Positions 57,087 through 64,000 of a DNA stretch of 64,000 nt are shown piece after piece. A program made the position numbers and the translations under genes. The first letter of the stretch is position 1, and each line of letters starts with the position of its first letter. The notes below the pieces were generated by a model. The model did no database searches. It had not been told where the DNA came from and worked only from the letters and a program-made list of their open reading frames with translations. Origin of the DNA: Leptospira harrisiae (lineage in GTDB: Bacteria > Spirochaetota > Leptospiria > Leptospirales > Leptospiraceae); NCBI RefSeq assembly GCF_002811945.1, contig NZ_NPDX01000001.1, positions 62,001 to 126,000 on the forward strand, read 5' to 3'.

Positions 57087-57103
57087 GGAACGACAGGTAG
57101 CGA

Positions 57104-57682
57104 TTACCAGCTAACCCCTTTGTTTCCTCGAACTGCTAATTTGCGATAAGAAACTTTTTCAGACCAAACAGCGATTGTGGTTTCTACTTCGACAAGTTCA
57201 ATGTTGATAGATTGTTCTACAATTTTTTCACCGTTGGATGTGAACATGTTTTCGTTGATGTCACAACGAACAAAGAAGTTGGGTGATTTTAATTTTCCAA
57301 TAGAAAGGCGATTGGAAGTGAGACCGGACAAACTGAACTGAATTTCGTTGAGCGACTGTTCTCTCGTTTTGGTACGAACTGTATAAATTTTGCTTTTGAT
57401 GAGTTTGGAAACAAAGGCATTGTCAAAAAGTTCTGTTTGGATTTGTTCTGAAGTATCGTTACGTGTTGGGAAGTGAGCAACAAATACACCTTCTTCATGT
57501 GGGTTTTCTTTAAAATATTCCCCAATTTGACCTGCGAGTTTATCAGCAGCTTTCACCAATTCCTGGCTGGTAAGCCCACCTGAGTCGGAGATATAATCAT
57601 CAGCATTGTCCAGTCGTTTGGGACTGCTACTGCATTGGAATAAGAATCCTACTAAGAGAAAGGAGAAAAGAATTTGTTTCAT
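57104..57682 (-). CDS. LpoB-like lipoprotein (penicillin-binding-protein activator)
   Basis: 192 residues with lipobox FLFQC. After a Ser/Asp linker the body starts SQELVKAADKLAGQIGEYF and contains VFVAHFPTRNDTSEQIQTELF and later NIELVEVETTIAVWSEKVSYRK, the TolB-N-like fold of LpoB (COG3417). LpoB reaches through peptidoglycan to activate a bifunctional PBP1B. Whether the Leptospira protein does so is inference from family and from its COG3014 neighbour. Confidence 0.78.
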   Translation of the reverse strand: MKQILFSFLLVGFLFQCSSSPKRLDNADDYISDSGGLTSQELVKAADKLAGQIGEYFKENPHEEGVFVAHFPTRNDTSEQIQTELFDNAFVSKLIKSKIYTVRTKTREQSLNEIQFSLSGLTSNRLSIGKLKSPNFFVRCDINENMFTSNGEKIVEQSINIELVEVETTIAVWSEKVSYRKLAVRGNKGVSW

Positions 57683-57716
57683 AACCCCATTTATATGGGG
57701 GTGATCAAGTGACTTG

Positions 57717-58475
57717 TCAATTCCAAAAATCGACTTTCAGTTCTTCTTGTTTTGCACTGCGGTATGAAGTTCTTTCTTCTTCGGACATTTCTAATAATTC
57801 CCTAGCATAGATTAACTCGACCACTTTCTGGAAAAACATAGGACTTTCCCAGGTCTGGATTTCCCATTTTTCTGTTTTGTAGAGTTCCTCCTTTTTCCTA
57901 AGAAAAATTCGTTTACGTTCTCTTGCATAACTGTAGGGATTTTTCTGAATATAATCTTCCAAATACGAGAGAAGCCAAACTGGCGGGGTTGTAGGGTGTT
58001 TAGGAAAAATGAGATTGCGAATCACAGGAGGAAAAATTTCCTCCGATAAACGATTCACGGCTGTTAGTTTTTCATAAGAAGAAATTCCTTCGTTTTGTTC
58101 TAGTTCCAAAGTTTTTTCCTTCCAATTCATAAAAGCCACATATACCGCGTAAAGAACATGGCCTCGTTCATCTGGAAAGGTTTCCAACAAATAGGCATAA
58201 GTTTTTTCCCGATCCCCTTTCCAGAGATAGGATTCTTTTCCACGTAAGGTTTCTAAAAAATCACGCAAATCGGAAGGATAACCTGGTCCTTGTAGAACCT
58301 CTGGTCGATTTTGTAACCTCTGCCAATAGACCTCAGAATGTGAATCGAAGGATGATTGTTTGGGATCTGAGTTCGCTTTTTTCTGAAAAAGGAAATAGAC
58401 AAGACCAACCAAAAGGAGGGAAAGTAGAATCAGTATGAAAAGGAAGATGGTAGTTTTCTTTTTGTTAACAGGCAT
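57717..58475 (-). CDS. Single-pass membrane protein, 252 aa, unknown
   Basis: From ATG 58475 the protein begins MPVNKKKTTIF and has one N-terminal transmembrane helix (FLFILILLSLLLVGLVYFLF) followed by a charged, mostly helical domain rich in Tyr, Trp and Glu (YLWKGDREKTYAYLLETFPDERG; YIQKNPYSYARERKRIFLRKKEEL). I recognise no family; a lipase-chaperone-like shape came to mind but I cannot support it. The 5' end overlaps the divergent lipoprotein gene by 41 bp. No Shine-Dalgarno sequence is visible. Confidence 0.65.
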   Translation of the reverse strand: MPVNKKKTTIFLFILILLSLLLVGLVYFLFQKKANSDPKQSSFDSHSEVYWQRLQNRPEVLQGPGYPSDLRDFLETLRGKESYLWKGDREKTYAYLLETFPDERGHVLYAVYVAFMNWKEKTLELEQNEGISSYEKLTAVNRLSEEIFPPVIRNLIFPKHPTTPPVWLLSYLEDYIQKNPYSYARERKRIFLRKKEELYKTEKWEIQTWESPMFFQKVVELIYARELLEMSEEERTSYRSAKQEELKVDFWN

Positions 58476-58947
58476 TGTCTTTGTGGCAAATGGTTGTAAA
58501 AAACAATCGGACGAAGATTCTGATACGGAAGTTCTTAGTTCGATCCTTTCGCAGGGGAACGCCATTAATTCCGCATGTCAAAGATTTATTTTATCGGAAA
58601 CAAATTGTGTGGCGGTGGCAGATTCTAGTCTGGCTGTTTGTACTACTCTTTCTTCTCGGCTGAAAGGAGAAATCCTCCCACAAGAATTGAGTACTGATGC
58701 TGTAGCTATTTTATATTTTGATTGTTTTACAAAAGTCAATTTAGCTTACAATTTTGCTAAAGGATGCAACCAAAATTCTTTTAATTCCAATTCTGATTAT
58801 CGCAGAGTCCAAAGGACAGGAACCTCACAAGCGGAAATTTCCTTTCGAGAAGCTTTTAATCAATGTGCATCTTTAGAGAATGCAATTCCACCGGTAGACT
58901 CCGGACTTCGAGAAACTGATACAGTTCTTCGTTCCGATCCGTTTTGA
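58435..58947 (+). CDS. Cys-containing lipoprotein, 170 aa, unknown
   Basis: Signal sequence MKRKMVVFFLLTGIVFVANGC with a lipobox cysteine. The mature part contains six further cysteines (SACQRF, TNCVAV, AVCTTL, YFDCFT, KGCNQN, NQCASL), which could form disulfides in the periplasm. It is not a recognised family. AAGGAGGG lies 15 nt upstream of the ATG, rather far. Its first 41 bp overlap the start of the minus-strand gene. nadA begins 21 bp after its stop. Confidence 0.7.
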   Translation: MKRKMVVFFLLTGIVFVANGCKKQSDEDSDTEVLSSILSQGNAINSACQRFILSETNCVAVADSSLAVCTTLSSRLKGEILPQELSTDAVAILYFDCFTKVNLAYNFAKGCNQNSFNSNSDYRRVQRTGTSQAEISFREAFNQCASLENAIPPVDSGLRETDTVLRSDPF

Positions 58948-58968
58948 TATCCACATAAGGAGTGTTAT

Positions 58969-59955
58969 ATGTCACTTGTTACAAAAGACCAACTGGTTCA
59001 AAAACTTAATCCGATTTATCTTCCTCACGAAATTGAAGAACGAATCCTTCCTTTGGCGGAAGAAATTAACCGTCTCAAAAAAGAAAAAAATGCTGTAATC
59101 CTAGGTCATAACTATATGACTCCGGATGTTTTCTGGGGAGTGTCCGATATCATTGGAGATTCTTTGTATCTTTCTAAAATGGCAAAGGAGACTACAGCTT
59201 CAATGATCCTTTTTAATGGGGTTCATTTTATGGCTGAAACTGCTAAAATTTTATCTCCAGAAAAACGAGTGCTGATTGCGGATCTCAAAGCGGGATGTTC
59301 CCTTGCGGAAGCCATTACAAGAGATGATGTCAAAGCACTCAAAGCCAAATACCCTGGAGTTCCTGTTGTTACGTATGTCAACTGTTCGGCGGAAGTAAAA
59401 GCAGAAACGGATGTATGTTGTACTTCGGCCAATGCCTTACAAATTGTAAATGCAGTAGAAGGCGACACAGTCATTTTTCTTCCTGATGAATATTTAGCTG
59501 GAAATGTTCGAAACCAAACTTCCAAAACAATCATTTCGCATCCTGGTCGTTGTATGGTTCATGAAATGTACACTCCAGAAGATATACGTTCCGCAAAACG
59601 ATTGTTTTCTGGAAATTTAACTGTCATCACTCATCCAGAATGTCATGAAGATGTTGTGAAAGAGGCTGATTTTTCGGGTTCAACTTCACAGATGGTTGAT
59701 TTCATTCGTCAAAGCAAAACAAACAAAATTATGCTTGTGACAGAATGTTCTATGGGTGATAATCTACGTGCAGAATTTCCAGAAAAGGAATTTGTATCCA
59801 CTTGTCAAACTTGTCCTCATATGAAAAAAATTACTTTGGAAAAAGTAAGAGATGCACTTTTGAAAGAACAGTTTGAAATCTTTTTAGATGAAGAAGTGAT
59901 TCGTCTTGCTCAAAAGTCAGTCAATCGTATGTTAGAATTGAGTTATAAAAAGTAG
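58969..59955 (+). CDS. nadA: Quinolinate synthase
   Basis: 328 residues. NadA condenses iminoaspartate and dihydroxyacetone phosphate to quinolinate using a [4Fe-4S] cluster. [12 protein letters not shown] is the N-terminal motif. Cluster cysteine candidates are Cys in [17 protein letters not shown] and CQTCPHMKK. The ATG follows AAGGAG. It adjoins ispF with a 5-bp gap. nadB and nadC are not in the window. Confidence 0.95.
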   Translation: MSLVTKDQLVQKLNPIYLPHEIEERILPLAEEINRLKKEKNAVILGHNYMTPDVFWGVSDIIGDSLYLSKMAKETTASMILFNGVHFMAETAKILSPEKRVLIADLKAGCSLAEAITRDDVKALKAKYPGVPVVTYVNCSAEVKAETDVCCTSANALQIVNAVEGDTVIFLPDEYLAGNVRNQTSKTIISHPGRCMVHEMYTPEDIRSAKRLFSGNLTVITHPECHEDVVKEADFSGSTSQMVDFIRQSKTNKIMLVTECSMGDNLRAEFPEKEFVSTCQTCPHMKKITLEKVRDALLKEQFEIFLDEEVIRLAQKSVNRMLELSYKK

Positions 59956-59960
59956 GACTT

Positions 59961-60455
59961 ATGTTTAGAGTTGGAAACGGAATCGATTTTCATAAATTAA
60001 TCCATGAACCTTTTCGCCCATTGATACTTGCCGGTGTTGAGGTAAAATCAGAATTTGCATTTCTTGGTCATAGTGATGCAGATGTTATTTTGCATGCTGT
60101 GGCCGATGCCATTTTGGGTGCTTTGGCTTTAGGTGATATTGGGGTTCATTTTCCTGATACAGACCCTCAGTATAAAAACATGAAATCCTCTCGGATCATT
60201 GATAAGTGTTTGGAACTGATGCTTGAGAAAAAGTTTAAACTAGTGAATATTGATTGTACTTATGTGGGTGACCATCCAAAGATCAACCCCATTCGCGCAG
60301 AACTCAATGCTTCTTTGGCAAATATCACCAAATTACCGTTAGACTGTGTGTCCATAAAAGCCACTACGTCCGAAGGGATGGGATCATTGGGACGAAGTGA
60401 AGGTGTGATGGTGATGGCTACTGTTCTACTCGAAAGTACAAAGGAAAAATCTTAG
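59961..60455 (+). CDS. ispF: 2-C-methyl-D-erythritol 2,4-cyclodiphosphate synthase
   Basis: 164 residues, the normal length. It acts in the MEP pathway of isoprenoid synthesis. [11 protein letters not shown] gives the Asp-x-His zinc ligands, [27 protein letters not shown] is the signature, and [16 protein letters not shown] is the CDP-binding loop. It is co-directional with nadA; ispD is not adjacent. Its last 4 bp overlap the convergent SRPBCC-like gene. Confidence 0.96.
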   Translation: MFRVGNGIDFHKLIHEPFRPLILAGVEVKSEFAFLGHSDADVILHAVADAILGALALGDIGVHFPDTDPQYKNMKSSRIIDKCLELMLEKKFKLVNIDCTYVGDHPKINPIRAELNASLANITKLPLDCVSIKATTSEGMGSLGRSEGVMVMATVLLESTKEKS

Positions 60456-60907
60456 AACAGATTTTGTCTTCCATCGGCAATGTAGTTTAAGTCTGCATTG
60501 CTAAAAAATAGAAATAAAAGTTTAGAAAGGGTGTTGGGTTTGGTTTCCAATTCCCAGGTTCCATGAATACGAACGCCGTTCTGGATGGGTTCGATTTGGA
60601 AGGATTCTTTCAGGAATTGGTAGTGTTTGAAACCTTCAGTTGTGATTTGGAATTCAGAGTTACCTTGTGAGTTAGCGACCGTTTTCGTACATTTGACCAC
60701 TTCGCCCATAACTTTAGTTTCCCAGGTTTCGCCAATCACGGGTGTGCGAAAGGATTTGGGCTGAAACGAGTCATATAGAACTTTTTGCACTTGTTCTGGT
60801 TTATTTGTGATTTCCCAAACTCTCTCAACTTGCGTTGTACTTTGTCGAAATATGACTAACGCAAAAACTAAAACAAAAACACCAAACACACGAAGATACC
60901 AAATCAT
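60452..60907 (-). CDS. SRPBCC-like membrane-anchored protein
   Basis: 151 residues from ATG 60907, with GGAG just before it; the longer frame would overlap the divergent phosphatase gene. One N-terminal helix ([16 protein letters not shown]) is followed by a domain starting [20 protein letters not shown] and ending in a C-terminal helix, the helix-grip pattern of polyketide-cyclase/SRPBCC proteins that bind hydrophobic ligands. No ligand can be inferred. Confidence 0.65.
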   Translation of the reverse strand: MIWYLRVFGVFVLVFALVIFRQSTTQVERVWEITNKPEQVQKVLYDSFQPKSFRTPVIGETWETKVMGEVVKCTKTVANSQGNSEFQITTEGFKHYQFLKESFQIEPIQNGVRIHGTWELETKPNTLSKLLFLFFSNADLNYIADGRQNLF

Positions 60908-60987
60908 ATCTCCATTGAAAAATCTATTGCCTAGGGATCGATTGAAATTTATTTTTCTCCTACCGAAGGGAAACTTGCGGGAGGGTT

Positions 60988-63024
60988 TTGTCACTGCACT
61001 CAGGAAGAGAAATATCATCGAAACGTGTCTCGGGATTGGTGCAAGTGTACCAACGCGAGTATCATTTATCACGCCATACCAATCCCTTTCCGGAAATTTT
61101 AGATGATATTATCTACAATCGAATTCTAAAAGATCCTAATTATTGGATCTCTCAAGATTTGGAAGATAAAATCATTCAAATTATTTCACAATCTCTCGAC
61201 ATTTCTGGAATTTTATACCACCTAGGAACAGAGAGTCTCATTACAAATGCCTATGATTTATTGCCTCTAGATGATTCTCGTATTGATTTAGAAGAGATGA
61301 TTCATCGTCTTCCCATTTTAATAGGTCGACTAACGCGCGTAGTTTATTTGAATCTAAAAACAATTTCTAATCATAAGGTTTTATTCGTTTTTAAATATTT
61401 ACCTGAATACCAAGAGAAGTGGTATGATGCTGTCTTTTTTCAGGGAATGTTGAATGGCCTTGCCGTACTTTTTGAACTTAAAGAATTTACAATTCGGATG
61501 ACCAAAACAAAACTTTTTGGAATTCACATTTCTCATAAAGAACTGGGTGAAGACATTCAATTTGGTGCTGATTCCAATGAATACGAATTGGAATGGTCTG
61601 AAGACAATTTGTTTTTATCACGTTCTCGTTTAACAAAAGATGATGTCAGTAATAGACATAGAGTGATGGTAACTTCTCGAAGTGATTCGCAGTTAGAAGA
61701 AATTTCCATTGTTGATGTAAAAGATGTGGTCCGAAGGTCTAGAGAACTTGCCATTGAAAACAGAGATTTAGAAGCAGCGGTTGAAGTATTAAAATCTTTC
61801 AAACAAGAGTTGGAAAAAAAACAACTTTCTATGGCAAAAGACTTACGACTTGCAAAAAACATTCAAAAAGGATTAATACCTGAAATTATCCCCGATTGGA
61901 ACGGGATCCAGTTTTGGACGGGATTCACTCCGATGCAAGAAGTGAGTGGAGATTATTATGATTACTTTCCATATCATAATAATAAGTTAGGAGTGGCTGT
62001 CTGTGATGTATCGGGTCACGGTGTACCTGCTGCCTTTATTACAGCATTATCTAAGTTATTGTTTTCGAATTTCAAAAAAACAAAACCCTCTGAAACTTTT
62101 AAACTCATCAATAGAGAGCTTTTGGATTTAGTAAAACAACAGGGATACACAACTTGTGTATATGTTTTGATCCATGATAATTATAAAGTAATTTATTCTG
62201 TTGCCGGACATCCAAGACCCATTCTTTTTAGAGCCGAAACCAAACGAGCAGAAATTTGCGAAGGTGACGGAACCTTTCTTGGAATGTTTCCTGATGCAGG
62301 TGATACATTTCAAGATTTCCAAATTCAATTAGAACCTGGTGATAAATTGTTTTTATACACCGATGGTCTTACGGAAGCAGAAAATGACAAAGGAGTTCAA
62401 TATGGAGAAACAAGGTTAATTCAAATCATTGAATCTTGTGTTGATAAATCCATTCAAGAAACTGTTGAATTCATTTTATCGAACCATAAAGAGTTTACAA
62501 TGGGAACTGATCCAATGGATGATATCACTCTTTTGGGTCTACAGTTATCTCCCCGTCTTGATGAGTTTAATGTCATAAAAGCGAAAGGAGATGAAGCGTA
62601 TCGAAATAAAGAATATAAAGAAGCTTTGTTTTCTTATGAATTGGCACATCAGATTTTACCACGTGAATTAGAGACCCAACTTTTTTATGGGAAAGCACTC
62701 GCGTATAATGGGAATTATGAAAAAGCAATTTCATTGTTAGAATCTTATAATAAATTTAAAACCAACCATTACAAATCACATTCAATTTTGGGTTATTGTT
62801 ACTTTCAAATGGAAATGTTTGATAAAGCAGAGATTGAGTGGAAAAAAGCTCACTCCATCAATGATTCCGATTTATCTAGTTTGTATAACTTGGCCCAATT
62901 GTATCGAAAATTGAATCAAAAGAGAAAAATGAAAGATGTGATTGAAAAAATGAAACGAATTGAAGAATCCTATCTTCATATCCTTCCACTTGAAAAAAAG
63001 TGGGAGTCTTTGCCTGATGAATAA
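60988..63024 (+). CDS. SpoIIE-type PP2C phosphatase with C-terminal TPRs
   Basis: 678 residues, cytosolic. Residues ~20-260 form an unrecognised sensor-like domain; a coiled coil (~250-290) leads to the SpoIIE phosphatase (EVSGDYYDY, CDVSGHGVPAAF, LFLYTDGLTEAE, DDITLLG). Residues ~520-670 hold three or four TPR units (AYRNKEYKEALFSYELAHQI; ALAYNGNYEKAISLLESY; YCYFQMEMFDKAEIEWKKAHS). The start TTG 60988 has GGAGG only 3-4 nt upstream; TTG 61036 or GTG 61039 are alternatives. It overlaps the AttH-like gene by 8 bp. Confidence 0.85.
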   Translation: MSLHSGREISSKRVSGLVQVYQREYHLSRHTNPFPEILDDIIYNRILKDPNYWISQDLEDKIIQIISQSLDISGILYHLGTESLITNAYDLLPLDDSRIDLEEMIHRLPILIGRLTRVVYLNLKTISNHKVLFVFKYLPEYQEKWYDAVFFQGMLNGLAVLFELKEFTIRMTKTKLFGIHISHKELGEDIQFGADSNEYELEWSEDNLFLSRSRLTKDDVSNRHRVMVTSRSDSQLEEISIVDVKDVVRRSRELAIENRDLEAAVEVLKSFKQELEKKQLSMAKDLRLAKNIQKGLIPEIIPDWNGIQFWTGFTPMQEVSGDYYDYFPYHNNKLGVAVCDVSGHGVPAAFITALSKLLFSNFKKTKPSETFKLINRELLDLVKQQGYTTCVYVLIHDNYKVIYSVAGHPRPILFRAETKRAEICEGDGTFLGMFPDAGDTFQDFQIQLEPGDKLFLYTDGLTEAENDKGVQYGETRLIQIIESCVDKSIQETVEFILSNHKEFTMGTDPMDDITLLGLQLSPRLDEFNVIKAKGDEAYRNKEYKEALFSYELAHQILPRELETQLFYGKALAYNGNYEKAISLLESYNKFKTNHYKSHSILGYCYFQMEMFDKAEIEWKKAHSINDSDLSSLYNLAQLYRKLNQKRKMKDVIEKMKRIEESYLHILPLEKKWESLPDE

Positions 63025-64000
63025 AATAAAAATCTTAATTTTATCGTTTTGTTTTTTTCATTTTAGTTTTCCAAAGGATCATACTTTTCATTCTGATTTT
63101 GGATTGGAATGGTGTTACTTTGTTGGACATTTGGAATCTGCCTCAGGGAAACAATTCGGATATGAATTGTCGTTTTTTCGATTAAAGTTTTTAAACGATA
63201 CTGATTGGAACCCGGAAGTATTTCCAGTCCACTTTGCTATTTCAGATTTTACGAACAAAAAACACAGAACTTCTCAAACCATAAAACGAACAATAGGTGA
63301 TCTTTCTGGGTATTCAGATAAATCTATTTATAGTGGTGATTACCACTTTCAAATTATTTCCAAGGATAAATTTCATATCAAGGCCAAGTCAAAATCAAAA
63401 GATTTAACTTTGGATTTGGACTTGGAAGGGAATGGAAAGATCCTTGTACACGGAAAAGACGGGTTATCCATTAAATCAAATACAAATCCAAGTATATTTT
63501 CGTATTACTATAGTTATCCGAGATTAAAATCAAAAGGAACTCTTTTTGTCGATGGAAAAATTGAAACTATCACTTCAGGAGATTCTTGGATGGATCATGA
63601 ATGGAGTGAACGGAACGCAAAATCAATTCCTAGTTTGGCAACTGGAGAAACTGGCTGGGATTGGATTTGTTTGTCAGACGAAGTGGGTGGCGATTATGTG
63701 TTTTTTAGATTTCGTGAATCTCCAAAATCTCCGCCAGAGATTTTTGGGACTTATCGAAATCCAAAAGGTAAGGTTACCTCTTGGTCAAAACCAGGCCAGA
63801 TCCAAATGGAGTCCATTGGCTCCTTTTGGAAAAGCCCGGATACAAAAATTGAATATCCGCTTCATTGGCAGATTCGATACCCAGAAGGTGAATGGTTGGT
63901 TTTTCCCATTTTCAATGAACAAGAGTTTGATGGAATAAAGACAACATCTACAATTTATTGGGAAGGTGGGGTGGAAGCGAAAGATCCAATTCAAAAAAAG
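63017..64000 (+). CDS. AttH/CrtC-like lipocalin-domain protein (3' cut by window edge)
   Basis: The frame from ATG 63017 stays open to the right edge (328 codons). It begins with a short signal peptide (MNKIKILILSFCFFHFSF). LEWCYFVGHLES near residue 30, GDSWMDHEWS near 190 and GWDWICL near 210 are the hallmark motifs of the AttH/carotenoid 1,2-hydratase-like lipocalin family (the usual form is WWYvtGhL and WmDhEwg). Members act on or carry hydrophobic molecules and often accompany FtsX-type ABC permeases. Its start overlaps the phosphatase stop by 8 bp. Confidence 0.82.
   Translation, partial: MNKIKILILSFCFFHFSFPKDHTFHSDFGLEWCYFVGHLESASGKQFGYELSFFRLKFLNDTDWNPEVFPVHFAISDFTNKKHRTSQTIKRTIGDLSGYSDKSIYSGDYHFQIISKDKFHIKAKSKSKDLTLDLDLEGNGKILVHGKDGLSIKSNTNPSIFSYYYSYPRLKSKGTLFVDGKIETITSGDSWMDHEWSERNAKSIPSLATGETGWDWICLSDEVGGDYVFFRFRESPKSPPEIFGTYRNPKGKVTSWSKPGQIQMESIGSFWKSPDTKIEYPLHWQIRYPEGEWLVFPIFNEQEFDGIKTTSTIYWEGGVEAKDPIQKK

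Overview
The window looks like a piece of the main chromosome of a Leptospira, probably from the saprophytic (L. biflexa-like) side of the genus. The grounds are a protein I recognise as the Leptospira flagellar-coiling protein FcpA (461-1363), an AlgI-type O-acyltransferase paired with a DUF1574 SGNH protein (DUF1574 is typical of Leptospira), many lipoproteins with spirochaete-style lipoboxes, low G+C, and frequent TTG starts. The strain or species cannot be fixed from sequence reading alone. No tRNA, rRNA, CRISPR array, prophage or insertion sequence was seen.

Layout. 1-7.3 kb: tail of an FtsX-type permease, fcpA with a strong terminator and a long inverted repeat upstream, a zinc-cluster AAA+ protein with folK and panB, and a minus-strand unit (53-aa protein, ABC-F ATPase, rhodanese, DAHP synthase). 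7.3-17.7 kb: membrane and redox genes (YihY/BrkB, TauE/SafE, an EAL phosphodiesterase, an Acg-like nitroreductase divergent from a FrnE/DsbA oxidoreductase, an orphan RND permease, DUF2804). 17.8-22.4 kb: GMC oxidoreductase, ankyrin protein, a large lipoprotein and a lysine-rich exported protein. 22.5-27.3 kb: the conserved block rpmH-rnpA-yidD-yidC-jag(khpB)-mnmE, which in many bacteria adjoins dnaA/oriC. Here dnaA is absent and the 438-bp gap beyond rpmH carries three 34-bp tandem repeats. 27.8-34.5 kb: MltA-like lytic transglycosylase; a TetR-controlled pair (PhlG-like hydrolase and glutathione transferase) with two phased operators; CDF metal exporter; GGDEF-EAL protein; thioesterase. 34.5-47 kb: a long minus-strand run (recQ, pyrC, PAS-GGDEF-EAL, pheT, 7TMR-SpoIIE phosphatase, gamma carbonic anhydrase, MFS, DUF1330 protein, small membrane protein). 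47-52.4 kb: AlgI-like O-acyltransferase, DUF1574 SGNH partner, a secreted caspase-fold protease, then a small exported helical protein behind three palindromic sites. 52.4-55.7 kb: ftsQ-ftsA-ftsZ, followed by two interleaved inverted repeats. 55.7-64 kb: LpoB/COG3014 lipoprotein pair, a head-to-head overlapping membrane protein/lipoprotein pair, nadA, ispF, an SRPBCC-like protein, a SpoIIE phosphatase with TPRs, and the start of an AttH/CrtC-like lipocalin.

How the genes fit together. Housekeeping sections (folate and pantothenate, aromatic amino acids, pyrimidine, NAD and isoprenoid synthesis; membrane insertion; division) alternate with signalling genes. Three c-di-GMP enzymes and two SpoIIE-type phosphatases lie within 53 kb. 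Cell-envelope functions recur: MltA, LpoB/COG3014, FtsQAZ, YidC/YidD, the O-acyltransferase pair and many lipoproteins. The observations most worth following are non-coding: phased palindromes upstream of 51965, the TetR operator pair at 29.73-29.78 kb, the interleaved repeats after ftsZ, the 34-bp repeats beyond rpmH, and the missing start codon of rnpA.
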